From: an uncultured Eubacteriales bacterium
GTDB lineage: Bacteria; Bacillota; Clostridia; Oscillospirales; Acutalibacteraceae
Direction of reading: 5' to 3'
Assembly: GCA_900316385.1 (NCBI GenBank)
Contig: ONCP01000007.1
Coordinates: 1-64,000, forward strand
Length of the DNA: 64,000 nucleotides
Below, piece by piece: positions 27,005-36,396 of this stretch. The notes beneath the pieces are model-generated. The model had not been told where the DNA came from. It saw only the letters and a program-made list of their open reading frames with translations, and made no database searches. Position 1 is the stretch's first letter, and the number at the start of each line of letters is the position of its first letter. The position numbers were made by a program, and so were the translations under genes.

Positions 27005-27467
27005 CGTTCTTTCCTTTGTCGGTGTTGTCTGCGTTTGCGTCGCCGCGGTGTCGATCGTCGGCGCGGTCAGTCCGTCGGGAGCGACGGGCAAAACGCTCTC
27101 GCTTGTCACGGGTGTGTTTATCGTCTGCGTAATGCTCGCGCCGATCTCAGATTTATTCAAAAACGGCGGATTTGAGATCACCCTTCCCAAGATCAGCGAA
27201 AGCCTTGAATACGACGCCGAAAAGGCGTATAACGACGCTGTTGTTACCGAGACCGCCTCAAGGCTCGAGAGTGATCTGAAAGCAGAGCTTATGTCGGAGG
27301 GCTACGGCGTGACCGACGTTGAGATAAAGCTCTCCGTCAACGACGACGGCGGAATATTTATAGACAGCCTTCGCATATATATTGATAAGACCGAAAAGCG
27401 GATCGGCAAGCTCATCGCCGACGTCCGCGGCGAATACAAAATCACACCCGAAATAATAACGAGGTAA
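26997..27467 (+). CDS. spoIIIAF: Stage III sporulation protein AF
   Basis: The 156-aa protein has two N-terminal membrane spans and a soluble ring-building-motif domain (ETASRLESDLKAELMSEGYGVTDVEIKL). It belongs to the SpoIIIA channel. AGGAGG precedes the ATG inside spoIIIAE. Confidence 0.92.
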   Translation: MDNVLSFVGVVCVCVAAVSIVGAVSPSGATGKTLSLVTGVFIVCVMLAPISDLFKNGGFEITLPKISESLEYDAEKAYNDAVVTETASRLESDLKAELMSEGYGVTDVEIKLSVNDDGGIFIDSLRIYIDKTEKRIGKLIADVRGEYKITPEIITR

Positions 27468-27468
27468 T

Positions 27469-27903
27469 ATGTTGAAGCTAAAGGATATAAGGTCGCTTTT
27501 GAGCGGCGGAAAAACGAAAAGCTTAATAATAGCCGCGGGGCTTCTCGGGCTTGTGCTGATATTCCTCTCAACGCTCGGCTCGCGGAGCGGTTCGGACAGC
27601 CTGACCTCGTTTTCTGTCGAGGATTATCGGACGCGCACCCAGCAGAGCCTGTGCGAAATGCTATCCAAGATAGAGGGCGTCGGCTCGGTCGACGTTCTGC
27701 TTACGATAGAAAACTCCGTTGAGGGGGTTTATCTTGATAATAACTCAACCAAGACAAAGGAGATCGAGCCCGTGATCAGGGGCGTTGTAGTAGCCTGCGA
27801 CGGCGGAGACGATCCCGTCGCCGCCGAGAGAGCCTACGACGCCGTTACAAAGGCGCTCAACATCTCCTCGTCAAAGGTTTGTATAACAAAATTACAAGAA
27901 TAG
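27469..27903 (+). CDS. spoIIIAG: Stage III sporulation protein AG
   Basis: The 144-aa product has one N-terminal membrane span and a soluble part with LCEMLSKIEGVGSVDVLLTIENS and EPVIRGVVVACDGGDDPVAAERAYDAV, the SpoIIIAG ring-forming domain. It is somewhat shorter than in Bacillus. One nt separates it from spoIIIAF. Confidence 0.93.
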   Translation: MLKLKDIRSLLSGGKTKSLIIAAGLLGLVLIFLSTLGSRSGSDSLTSFSVEDYRTRTQQSLCEMLSKIEGVGSVDVLLTIENSVEGVYLDNNSTKTKEIEPVIRGVVVACDGGDDPVAAERAYDAVTKALNISSSKVCITKLQE

Positions 27904-27913
27904 AGGTAACGTT

Positions 27914-28468
27914 ATGAAGAAACTCAAAAAACAATTTTTAGCGGCGGGGCTTGTGCTCGCGCTCGGCGCGGCGGTTTATCTCAACTGGTCGCTGTCGGGT
28001 ACGAAAAACGTCTCGCGCACGCTCGGTGAGAGCAAGTATGTCAGCGCGACTGTCTCGACGTCCGAAAAAACTGAGAAAACTAAGAAGACAAACGCCGTTG
28101 AGACAGCTCTGACAGATAAGGAAAAGTCGTTTTTCTCAGAGGCGCGCACCAAGCGCGACAAAATCCAGGACAGAGTGATCGACGAGGCGGAGGACGCGCT
28201 CGATATGGAGAACGTTTCCGAAAAGGAGATGAGCGAGGCTCAGAGCCAGATCGCGAAGATACTCAAAAACTTTACCCTTCAGGACACAATCGAAACAAGC
28301 CTCAAGGCAAAGGGCTTTTCCGACGCGCTTTGTTATCTCTCGGACGACGGGTGCGCGGTAACTCTGCTCAAAAAGGAGCTCACCGAGGACACGGAGATAG
28401 TCGTTAAGGCGGCTGTCAAAGCCGCTACCGACATCGGCTTTGATAAAATAACGATCGTAACCGTCTGA
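27914..28468 (+). CDS. spoIIIAH: Stage III sporulation protein AH
   Basis: SpoIIIAH pairs with SpoIIQ across the intermembrane space. The 184-aa product has an N-terminal membrane span, a Ser/Thr/Lys-rich linker and the [24 protein letters not shown] helix leading to the ring domain ending [10 protein letters not shown]. No spoIIQ is seen in the window. It ends the operon. Confidence 0.93.
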   Translation: MKKLKKQFLAAGLVLALGAAVYLNWSLSGTKNVSRTLGESKYVSATVSTSEKTEKTKKTNAVETALTDKEKSFFSEARTKRDKIQDRVIDEAEDALDMENVSEKEMSEAQSQIAKILKNFTLQDTIETSLKAKGFSDALCYLSDDGCAVTLLKKELTEDTEIVVKAAVKAATDIGFDKITIVTV

Positions 28469-28472
28469 TCTG

Positions 28473-28501
28473 TTTACATTTCCCTCGCTTTGTGTTATAC
28501 T
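28473..28501 (+). promoter_or_regulatory. Promoter of nusB operon
   Basis: TTTACA, 17-nt spacer, TATACT, beginning 5 nt after the spoIIIAH stop. The -10 is only about 35 nt before the chosen nusB start. Confidence 0.7.
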
Positions 28502-28535
28502 TAATCTGTATAAATCTATGAAAAGTTGGGTTATT

Positions 28536-28934
28536 ATGGACAACAGTATTTCACGCTACAAAGCCAGAGAACAGGGTTTTATACTTATTTTTGAGATGTT
28601 ATTCAACGACGACGGTCTTGAACAGATCATCGCGAACGCCGAGGAGAGCCGCGACCTTGAGGTCGACGACTACGCCTTGAAGCTCGCGAGAGGCGTTGAG
28701 GAGGAAAAGGATTACATCGACGGTCTGATCGGTGAAAACCTCAAGAAGGGCTGGACTATCCGCAGGATTTCAAAGCCGAGCCTCGCGATCCTCAGACTCG
28801 CGGTGTACGAGATCAAGTTCCGCGGCGACGTCCCCGACAGCGTCGCAATCAACGAGGCGGTCGAGCTCGCCAAAAAATACACTATCGACGAGAGCGGCTT
28901 TATCAACGGCGTTCTCGGCGCGATAGCCAAGTGA
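28536..28934 (+). CDS. nusB: Transcription antitermination factor NusB
   Basis: NusB binds boxA with S10 in rRNA antitermination. The product has [17 protein letters not shown] at the N-terminus and the conserved [16 protein letters not shown] and [14 protein letters not shown] segments. The ATG at 28536 (132 aa) agrees best with the family start; an ATG at 28518 is possible. Neither has a standard Shine-Dalgarno site. Its stop overlaps the next start (TGATG). Confidence 0.95.
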   Translation: MDNSISRYKAREQGFILIFEMLFNDDGLEQIIANAEESRDLEVDDYALKLARGVEEEKDYIDGLIGENLKKGWTIRRISKPSLAILRLAVYEIKFRGDVPDSVAINEAVELAKKYTIDESGFINGVLGAIAK

Positions 28935-29881
28935 TGTACGTTCTCGGGATCGACACGAGCAACTACACCACCTCGCTCGCGCTTATTGACGAAAACAAAA
29001 ACATAATATCAAAAAAGAAGCTCCTGCCTGTAAAGGAAGGAGCTTTAGGACTGCGCCAGAGCGACGCGGTCTTTCATCATACGGCGCGGCTTTACTCGCT
29101 TTATGAGGAGCTTGTCGCCGATATCGATTGCTCGCTGATCGGCGCTGTCGGCGTTTCCGTCCGTCCGCGTCCGATCGAAGGCTCGTATATGCCGTGCTTT
29201 CTCGTCGGCGTTAACGCGGCGAGGATAATCGCTTCCACCTTGAAAATTCCTCTTTATGAGTATTCTCATCAGGAGGGTCATATCGCCGCCGCGATACTCA
29301 GCTCGGGCGCGGACAGGCTTTTTGATGAGCGCTTTCTCGCGTTCCACGTCAGCGGCGGTACCACGGAGGCGGTGATCGCCGAGCCTGACGGCTTCGGCTT
29401 TAAGCTCGAGAAGGTCGCCTGCACCCTCGATCTCAACGCGGGACAGGCTGTCGATCGTGTCGGAGTTATGCTCGGGCTCGGCTTTCCGTGCGGAAAGGAG
29501 CTTGAAAAGCTCGCTCTGGACTATAAAGGCGAGGTAAAGGTAAGACCGACCCTGAAGGGCTGTGACTGCTGTCTTTCGGGGCTTGAGAACCAATGCCGAG
29601 GTATGTACGAGAATAATTCTTCAAAAGAAAAAATCGCATATTATTGTATCAAATATATCGAGGAGACGCTTGGCGCGATGACGGACAGGCTTCTCGAAAA
29701 ACACGGACAGCTTCCCTTGCTTTACGCGGGCGGAGTTATGTCGAACGTGATCATCAAAGAAAGCTTCACCGCGAAGTATTCCGCGCTATTCGCCGAGCCC
29801 GAGTTTTCCTCGGACAACGCGGCGGGTACGGCTTATCTGGCGCTCAGGGAGTATCGCTATGACAAACAGATCAGGGCTTGA
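28934..29881 (+). CDS. TsaD/Kae1-like (M22 family) paralogue of unknown role
   Basis: The 315-aa ASKHA-fold protein starts YVLGIDTSNYTTSLAL and keeps the metal site of TsaD: H112-QEG-H116 and D294 in SSDNAAG, plus FHVSGGTTEAV and YAGGVMSN. True TsaD makes the t6A37 modification with TsaB/TsaE. This paralogue is shorter and, in Clostridia that I recall, sits by nusB or xseA rather than tsaBE; whether it has t6A activity is unknown. The start is the ATG at 28934, overlapping nusB. It overlaps xseA by 23 bp. Confidence 0.82.
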   Translation: MYVLGIDTSNYTTSLALIDENKNIISKKKLLPVKEGALGLRQSDAVFHHTARLYSLYEELVADIDCSLIGAVGVSVRPRPIEGSYMPCFLVGVNAARIIASTLKIPLYEYSHQEGHIAAAILSSGADRLFDERFLAFHVSGGTTEAVIAEPDGFGFKLEKVACTLDLNAGQAVDRVGVMLGLGFPCGKELEKLALDYKGEVKVRPTLKGCDCCLSGLENQCRGMYENNSSKEKIAYYCIKYIEETLGAMTDRLLEKHGQLPLLYAGGVMSNVIIKESFTAKYSALFAEPEFSSDNAAGTAYLALREYRYDKQIRA

Positions 29882-31058
29882 ACCGATAACTGTCTCTCAA
29901 CTGAATAATTATGTAAAATATATGCTTGAGAACGATCCGCGTCTCAGGTCTGTGTTCGTTACGGGCGAGATCAGCAACCTCAAGGATCATTACAGCAGCG
30001 GTCATTATTATTTCAGTCTCAAGGACGGCGGCGCGGTGATAAATTCGGTGATGTTCGCGTCCTCTGTCCGCAGACTCAGATTCAGACCCGAGGAGGGTAT
30101 GAAGGTGATAGTCCGCGGCCGCGTAAGCCTTTACGACAAAACGGGCAGTTATCAGATTTATGTCGACGATATGTTTCCCGACGGTATCGGCGCTCTCGCC
30201 GAGGCGTTCGAGCAGCTCAAGAAAAAGCTTGAGGCAAAGGGGCTTTTCGCTCCCGAAAGAAAAAAGCCTATCCCGAAATTTCCCGATACGATCGGCGTTA
30301 TAACCTCTCCGACGGGAGCTGTCATCAGGGATATCCTGAACGTCACTCAAAGGCGTTACCCCAGAGTCAAAATCAAGCTCTATCCCGTGCTTGTTCAGGG
30401 AGCGGAGGCGGCGGCTCAGCTTGTCGAGGGTATCAATTACTTTAATCAGACCGACGGCGCCGACGTTATCATCATCGGCAGGGGCGGCGGCTCAATGGAG
30501 GATCTGTGGCCTTTCAACGACGAAAATCTTGCCTACGCGATCTTCGGCTCAAATATCCCCGTGATATCTGCGGTCGGTCACGAAACGGATTTTACGATCT
30601 GCGACTTTGTCAGTGACCTGCGCGCGCCTACTCCGTCCGCGGCGGCGGAGCTTGCCGTGCCCGATTCCCAAGAGCTCAGGGCGAGGTATGATCACCTCAA
30701 AAATTACGCCGACGAGATATGCGTTTCAAGGCTCGTCGGCTATCAGACGTTTTACGATAATACTCGCAGGACTGCTGATAACCTTCGCGACGCTTATTTT
30801 ACTCGCGCGAGCTTCGCGCTGGAAAAATACAAAAGCGCCGCCGACTCTCTCGCGGACAAGCGCTTGTCGGAGCTTGAAAGCAGTATAAAGCAGCTCGCCG
30901 CAGCCGCGGAGCAGCTCAACCCGATCACGGTACTCAAACGCGGTTACAGCGTTGTTTTAAAGGAAAATAAGGCTGTTAGTTCCGTGAAAGAATTAAACAG
31001 CGGAGATAACATAAATATAAGGCTCTCCGACGGAGAGATAAACGCAAAGGTAAACTGA
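29859..31058 (+). CDS. xseA: Exodeoxyribonuclease VII large subunit
   Basis: The 399-aa product has the N-terminal OB domain (ITVSQLNNYVKYMLE, VTGEISNLKDHYSSGHYYFSLKD), the catalytic core with GVITSPTGAVIRDIL, IIIGRGGGSMEDLWPFN and SAVGHETDFTICDFV, then a coiled coil. It degrades single-stranded DNA in both directions. The small subunit gene xseB, usually next, is absent: only 1 nt separates xseA from dnaE. Confidence 0.96.
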   Translation: MTNRSGLEPITVSQLNNYVKYMLENDPRLRSVFVTGEISNLKDHYSSGHYYFSLKDGGAVINSVMFASSVRRLRFRPEEGMKVIVRGRVSLYDKTGSYQIYVDDMFPDGIGALAEAFEQLKKKLEAKGLFAPERKKPIPKFPDTIGVITSPTGAVIRDILNVTQRRYPRVKIKLYPVLVQGAEAAAQLVEGINYFNQTDGADVIIIGRGGGSMEDLWPFNDENLAYAIFGSNIPVISAVGHETDFTICDFVSDLRAPTPSAAAELAVPDSQELRARYDHLKNYADEICVSRLVGYQTFYDNTRRTADNLRDAYFTRASFALEKYKSAADSLADKRLSELESSIKQLAAAAEQLNPITVLKRGYSVVLKENKAVSSVKELNSGDNINIRLSDGEINAKVN

Positions 31059-31059
31059 T

Positions 31060-34000
31060 ATGTCATTCACCCACTTACACGTTCACAGCGAGTACAGCCT
31101 GCTTGACGGCGCGTGCAGAATAAACGAGCTTCCCAAGGCGGCAAGACGTCTGGGACAAACCTCGCTTGCCGTCACCGACCACGGCGTTTTATACGGCGCG
31201 GTCGATTTTTGGCGCGCTTGTAAGAGGGAAGGGATAAAGCCGATCATCGGCTGTGAGGTCTACGTCGCGGAGCGCTCGCGCTTTGACAAGGATTCCTCAC
31301 TCGACAGAAAGTATTACCATATGATTCTGCTGTGCGAGAACAACAAGGGCTACCAAAACCTCATCAAGCTTGTGTCGCTCGCGTTCACAGAGGGCTTTTA
31401 TCTCAAACCGAGGATAGACGACGAGCTGCTCGAAAGGTATCACGAGGGTCTTATCTGCCTTTCCGCGTGTATCGCGGGCGAGATACCTCAGCTTCTTTTG
31501 CGCTCGGATTATAACGGCGCGAAGAAAAAGGCGGAGTATTATCAAAGGCTGTTCGGTAAAGACAACTTCTTCATCGAGCTTCAGAACCACGGGCTTGACG
31601 AGCAGAAGCGCACCAATCCCGACCTTATCCGTATCGCGCGCGAGCTTGGCGCTCCGCTCGTCGTCACCAACGACGCGCACTACATCGGCAGGGACGACGC
31701 GAGGATTCACAGTATTCTTCTGTGTATACAGACCAACAAGACCGTCAATGACGACGACAGGATGGAGTTCGGCTCCGACGAGTTCTACCTCAAAAGCGAG
31801 GAAGAAATGCGCGCGCTGTTCCCCGAGCTTCCCGAGGCGTTCGACAATACCTCGCTCATAGCCGAGCGGTGCAACGTGGAGTTCGTGTTCGGCGAAAGAA
31901 AGCTTCCGCGCTATCCGCTGCCCGACGGCGTAGATCATTTTGAATATTTTAAAAACGAGTGTTACAAGGGGCTTTATCGTCATTACGGCGAGAGCCCCGA
32001 CCAAAGCGTGATCGACCGTCTTGAGTACGAGCTCGAGACCGTCAGACGTATGGGCTTTATAGATTATTACCTGATCGTCAACGACTACGTTCAGTTCGCC
32101 AAGCGCTCGGGTATCCCCGTCGGACCGGGCAGAGGCTCGGGCGCGGGCTCCTTGTGCGCTTATTGTATCGGTATCACCGACGTTGACCCCATTAAATACG
32201 ACCTTCTGTTTGAGCGTTTTCTCAATCCCGAGAGGGTCAGTATGCCCGATTTTGATATAGATTTTCACACCGTCGGCAGGGCGCGTGTGATCGAATATGT
32301 TATAGACAAGTACGGCGCCGACCACGTCGCCCAGATAATCGCCTTCGGTACGATGGCGGCGCGCGGCTCGATACGCGACGTCGGACGCGCTCTCGCGGTC
32401 CCTTACGGCTCGGTAGACAGGATCGCCAAGCTCGTTCCCATGGAGCTTAATATGACGATCGAAAAGGCTCTCGCGCTTTCTCCCGAGCTCAAGCAGCTTT
32501 ACGATACCGACCCCGACACAAAGAACATCGTTGATATAGCGCTCAGGATCGAGGGAATGCCCCGCCACGCGACTATGCACGCCGCGGGCGTCGTTATCAC
32601 CGACAGACCTGTTTCGGATTATGTTCCGCTTTCCTCGAACGACGGCAATACCGTGACCCAGTTCACTATGACTACGCTTGAGGAGCTGGGTCTGCTCAAA
32701 ATGGACTTCCTCGGACTGCGGAATCTGAATATCATCGACGACGCTCAGAAGCTGATCAGGCTCAGACAGCCCGATTTTGACATCGGCTCGGTCTCCGACA
32801 GCGACCCCGCGGTTTACAGAATGATGAGCGCGGGGAGCAGCGAGGGCGTTTTCCAGTTTGAATCGCAGGGTATGAGGAACGTCCTGACTCAGCTCAAGCC
32901 CGAGCATTTTGAGGATCTGATCGCGGTCATCTCGCTTTACCGCCCGGGTCCGATGGACAGTATTCCGACTTACATCGAGCGCAGGCATAATCCCTCTAAA
33001 ATACGTTATAAGCATCCGCTCCTCGAGGATATCCTCAAGGTCACCTACGGCTGTATCGTTTATCAGGAGCAGGTAATGCAGATACTTAGAAGGCTAGCGG
33101 GCTACTCGCTCGGGCGCGCCGATATCGTCAGGCGAGCGATGAGCAAGAAAAAACGCGACGTTATGGAGCGTGAGCGCGAGATATTCATTATGGGTCTGCG
33201 CGACGACGACGGAAAAGTGGTCGTCGAGGGCTGTCTCAGACGCGGCGTAGACAGGGCTACCGCCGTCTCCATCTACGACGAGATGGAAAGCTTCGCGTCC
33301 TACGCCTTCAACAAATCCCACGCCACCGCCTACGCTAAAATCTCTTACCAGACCGCCTATCTCAAATGCCATTATCCGCGCGAGTATATGGCGGCGCTGA
33401 TGTCGAGCGTGCTCGACCGTCAGAACAAGCTCGCGGTCTATATCGCCGAGTGTCACAGCCTCGGGATCCGCGTGCTTCCGCCCGACGTGAACACCAGCCT
33501 TTACGGGTTCTCGGTTTCGGGCAGGGATATCCGCTACGGGCTTCTCGCGGTCAAAAACCTCGGCAGACCGTTTATAGACACGATCATCTCAAAGCGCGCG
33601 CTCGGGGAGTACACCTCGTTTTACGACTTCTGCAAGCGCGTGTACGGCCCGTCGATGAACTCACGGGCTATTGAGAGCCTTATCAAGTGCGGTGCGCTCG
33701 ACACGCTGGGGCTTAACAGGCGTCAAATGCTCCTTATGGTGCGCGACGTGCTCTCCGACCTTGAGTTTGAGAACAGGAAGAACGTCCGCGGTCAGCTCTC
33801 GTTTTTCGATATGGGAGGGGAGAGCGCCGTTTCAGCCGAGCCCGAGGTTCCCAAGGTGCCCGAGTTTTCGCGCGAGGAGCTGCTTTTTATGGAAAACGAG
33901 GTCGCGGGAATGTATCTCAGCGGCCATCCGATCGACGAGTTCGAGGATTATATCAGGTCTGTGAAATGCGATCTGATCGGCGATATCATCAACCGCGAGG

Positions 34001-34536
34001 ACGAGCGCTACAAGGACAGGGACAGCGTGCGGCTTGTCGCGATCGTCTCAAAGGTCAAAAATCAGATCACAAAGAACAGCCAGATGATGGCGTTTGTTAC
34101 TGTCGAGGACAGATACGGCTTGATCGAGGTTATAGTTTTCCCGAATGTCTACGCCAAATGCGGCGGCTTGCTCTCGCAGGGAGCCGTTGTTGAGATATTC
34201 GGAACGGTCTCGCTCAGAGAGGACGAGGAGCCAAAGATACTCGCGGGCGAGATACGCCCCGTGGACAGGCATTCGGCTGCTCAGCCCCAGCCCAAGCCCG
34301 AGAAGCGCTCAAAGCCGCCAAAGCTTTACATCAGGCTGGATAACCTTGACGGAGAGAAATATAAAAAGGCTTATCAGATCATCGATATTTTTGAGGGAAG
34401 AACGCCCGTCGTGTTCTATCTTACCGACACAAAAAAGTCGTTCATCGCTCCCGACAAGCTCTGGGTCAGCCTCAACGACGTGATGATAAACGAGCTAAAA
34501 CGCCGTCTCGGAGACGAGAATGTCGTGGTAAAGTGA
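31060..34536 (+). CDS. dnaE: DNA polymerase III alpha subunit (DnaE)
   Basis: The 1158-aa protein has an N-terminal PHP domain (FTHLHVHSEYSLLDG, SLAVTDHG), the polymerase core with GPGRGSGAGSL and the catalytic aspartates D397, D399 and D401 in PDFDIDF, a finger region with YQEQVM and SYAFNKSHATAYA, and a C-terminal OB-fold domain (MAFVTVEDRYGLIEVIVFP). There is no intrinsic exonuclease insertion, so this is DnaE and not PolC. No clear terminator follows. Confidence 0.97.
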   Translation: MSFTHLHVHSEYSLLDGACRINELPKAARRLGQTSLAVTDHGVLYGAVDFWRACKREGIKPIIGCEVYVAERSRFDKDSSLDRKYYHMILLCENNKGYQNLIKLVSLAFTEGFYLKPRIDDELLERYHEGLICLSACIAGEIPQLLLRSDYNGAKKKAEYYQRLFGKDNFFIELQNHGLDEQKRTNPDLIRIARELGAPLVVTNDAHYIGRDDARIHSILLCIQTNKTVNDDDRMEFGSDEFYLKSEEEMRALFPELPEAFDNTSLIAERCNVEFVFGERKLPRYPLPDGVDHFEYFKNECYKGLYRHYGESPDQSVIDRLEYELETVRRMGFIDYYLIVNDYVQFAKRSGIPVGPGRGSGAGSLCAYCIGITDVDPIKYDLLFERFLNPERVSMPDFDIDFHTVGRARVIEYVIDKYGADHVAQIIAFGTMAARGSIRDVGRALAVPYGSVDRIAKLVPMELNMTIEKALALSPELKQLYDTDPDTKNIVDIALRIEGMPRHATMHAAGVVITDRPVSDYVPLSSNDGNTVTQFTMTTLEELGLLKMDFLGLRNLNIIDDAQKLIRLRQPDFDIGSVSDSDPAVYRMMSAGSSEGVFQFESQGMRNVLTQLKPEHFEDLIAVISLYRPGPMDSIPTYIERRHNPSKIRYKHPLLEDILKVTYGCIVYQEQVMQILRRLAGYSLGRADIVRRAMSKKKRDVMEREREIFIMGLRDDDGKVVVEGCLRRGVDRATAVSIYDEMESFASYAFNKSHATAYAKISYQTAYLKCHYPREYMAALMSSVLDRQNKLAVYIAECHSLGIRVLPPDVNTSLYGFSVSGRDIRYGLLAVKNLGRPFIDTIISKRALGEYTSFYDFCKRVYGPSMNSRAIESLIKCGALDTLGLNRRQMLLMVRDVLSDLEFENRKNVRGQLSFFDMGGESAVSAEPEVPKVPEFSREELLFMENEVAGMYLSGHPIDEFEDYIRSVKCDLIGDIINREDERYKDRDSVRLVAIVSKVKNQITKNSQMMAFVTVEDRYGLIEVIVFPNVYAKCGGLLSQGAVVEIFGTVSLREDEEPKILAGEIRPVDRHSAAQPQPKPEKRSKPPKLYIRLDNLDGEKYKKAYQIIDIFEGRTPVVFYLTDTKKSFIAPDKLWVSLNDVMINELKRRLGDENVVVK

Positions 34537-34574
34537 GAGTTTTTTGATAAAATCTTGTAAATTCTTAATTTTAT

Positions 34575-34604
34575 TTGACAATATATCGCTGTTAGTGTTA
34601 AAAT
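34575..34604 (+). promoter_or_regulatory. Promoter of iorAB-paaK-ACT operon
   Basis: TTGACA, 18-nt spacer, TAAAAT; start codon 50 nt downstream of the -10 box. Confidence 0.75.
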
Positions 34605-34653
34605 ATGCAGTGTTAGTTTAAAAATATTTCAAAAATACATAAAGGGTGATTTT

Positions 34654-36396
34654 ATGAAAGGTTTAATGATCGGTAACGAGGCTGTCGCCCGCGGACTTTA
34701 TGACGCGGGCTGCGCGGTGATCTCCAGCTACCCGGGAACTCCGAGTACCGAGATAACCGAGTGCTTCGCGAAATTCGACGACGCCTACTGCGAGTGGGCG
34801 CCGAATGAAAAGGTCGCCACGGAATCCGCCTTCGGAGCTTCGCTCCGCGGCAAGCGTTCCTCGTGCTGTATGAAGCACGTCGGACTCAACGTAGCCGCCG
34901 ATCCTCTGTTCACTATGTCCTACACGGGCGTAAACGGAGGTATGGTCATCTGCGTCGCGGACGACCCCGGAATGCACTCCTCTCAGAATGAGCAGGATTC
35001 CCGTCATTACGCGATCGCGTCCAAGATTCCGATGCTCGAGCCCTCGGATTCTCAGGAGGCTTACGACTTCGCTCGTATCGCTTTTGAGATCTCGGAGGAA
35101 TTTGACACTCCCGTCCTGCTCAAGATGTGCACGCGCGTCGCTCATTCCCAGAGCATTGTGGAAACACGCGAGCGTGTTGCGGACGCGGTAAAGCCCTATG
35201 AAAAGAATCCTCAGAAGTACATTATGGCTCCCGCCAACGCGATCCGCCGTCATCCCTTCGTAGAGGAAAGAACAAGAAAGCTCGTCGAGTACGGCGAGAC
35301 CTCTCCGCTCAACCGCGTTGAGTACGGCGACAGCACGCGCGATTTCGGTATCATCACCTCGTCAACCTCTTATCAGTATATCAAGGAGGTTTTCGGCAAT
35401 ACCGTTTCCGTTCTCAAGCTCGGTCTTGTTAATCCGCTTCCCGTTGAGATAATCAGGGATTTCGCCTCTAAGGTGAACAAGCTCTATGTTGTTGAGGAGC
35501 TTGACCCGATCATAGAAACTCACTGCCGCAACCTCGGACTTGAGGTAACGGGCAAGGATATGTTCTCGATCACGGGCGAGTTCTCGCAGAAAACGATCGC
35601 CAAGGCGTTCGGCGTTGAGGACAAATACAGCGTAAAGCTCGAGGAGACTATCCCCGTCAGACCGCCTATGATGTGCGCGGGCTGTCCGCACAGAGGTATG
35701 TTCTATGTGCTTTCCAATAATAAGCTGACCGTCCTCGGCGACATCGGCTGTTACACGCTCGGCTCAGCCGCTCCGCTCAACGCGCTCGATATGACGCTCT
35801 GTATGGGCGCCTCGGTCTCGGGCATTCACGGCTACAACGTCGCGGGCGGAAAGGATACCGAGAACAAGACCGTCTGCGTTATCGGCGACTCGACCTTTAT
35901 CCATTCGGGCGTCACGGGTCTTATAAATATCGCGTATAATCAGTCAAATTCGACTGTTATCATTCTTGATAACTCCATCACGGGTATGACGGGTCACCAG
36001 CAGAACCCCACCACGGGTTACTCGATCAAGGGCGACCCCGCAGGCAAGGTGAGCCTTGAAAAGCTCTGCGAGTCCATCGGTATCAACAGCGTAAGGGTCG
36101 TTGATCCGTACGATCTCGAGGAATGCGAGAGAGTCGTTAAGGAGGAGATCGCCAAGGAAGAGCCCTCCGTTATCATTTCCCGCCGTCCCTGCGTGCTTCT
36201 CAAGTACGTAAAGCCCAAGAAGCCGCTTTGGGTCGATCCCGACAAGTGCAGGGGCTGTAAGCGCTGTATGAAGTTCGGCTGCCCCGCGATAAGCTTCAGA
36301 GACGGTCACGCCGTTATCGACCCGACGCTTTGCGTGGGCTGCGGCGTATGCGCTCAGCTTTGTCCGTTTGACGCTTTTGAAAGTGAGGGAGAATAA
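34654..36396 (+). CDS. iorA: Indolepyruvate:ferredoxin oxidoreductase, alpha subunit
   Basis: IorA oxidatively decarboxylates aryl pyruvates to aryl-acetyl-CoA with ferredoxin. The 580-aa protein has the pyruvate-oxidoreductase fold (SSYPGTPSTEITECF, WAPNEKVATESAFGAS), the thiamine-binding VLGDIGCYTLG and VIGDSTFIHSG with MTGHQQNP, and a C-terminal double [4Fe-4S] ferredoxin region (CRGCKRCMKFGCP, CVGCGVCAQLCP). The extra residue in the first cluster (CxxCxxCxxxxCP) is usual for IorA. It overlaps iorB by 1 nt. Confidence 0.96.
   Translation: MKGLMIGNEAVARGLYDAGCAVISSYPGTPSTEITECFAKFDDAYCEWAPNEKVATESAFGASLRGKRSSCCMKHVGLNVAADPLFTMSYTGVNGGMVICVADDPGMHSSQNEQDSRHYAIASKIPMLEPSDSQEAYDFARIAFEISEEFDTPVLLKMCTRVAHSQSIVETRERVADAVKPYEKNPQKYIMAPANAIRRHPFVEERTRKLVEYGETSPLNRVEYGDSTRDFGIITSSTSYQYIKEVFGNTVSVLKLGLVNPLPVEIIRDFASKVNKLYVVEELDPIIETHCRNLGLEVTGKDMFSITGEFSQKTIAKAFGVEDKYSVKLEETIPVRPPMMCAGCPHRGMFYVLSNNKLTVLGDIGCYTLGSAAPLNALDMTLCMGASVSGIHGYNVAGGKDTENKTVCVIGDSTFIHSGVTGLINIAYNQSNSTVIILDNSITGMTGHQQNPTTGYSIKGDPAGKVSLEKLCESIGINSVRVVDPYDLEECERVVKEEIAKEEPSVIISRRPCVLLKYVKPKKPLWVDPDKCRGCKRCMKFGCPAISFRDGHAVIDPTLCVGCGVCAQLCPFDAFESEGE

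Noticed and set aside
31059..31060. Expected xseB between xseA and dnaE
   Set aside because: Only one base separates the two genes, so no small subunit gene fits here.
31297..33015. A 572-codon open frame antisense to dnaE
   Set aside because: It has no ribosome site, no recognisable family, and mirrors the codon structure of dnaE, which has clear catalytic motifs over the whole stretch. High third-position GC gives long antisense frames throughout this window.
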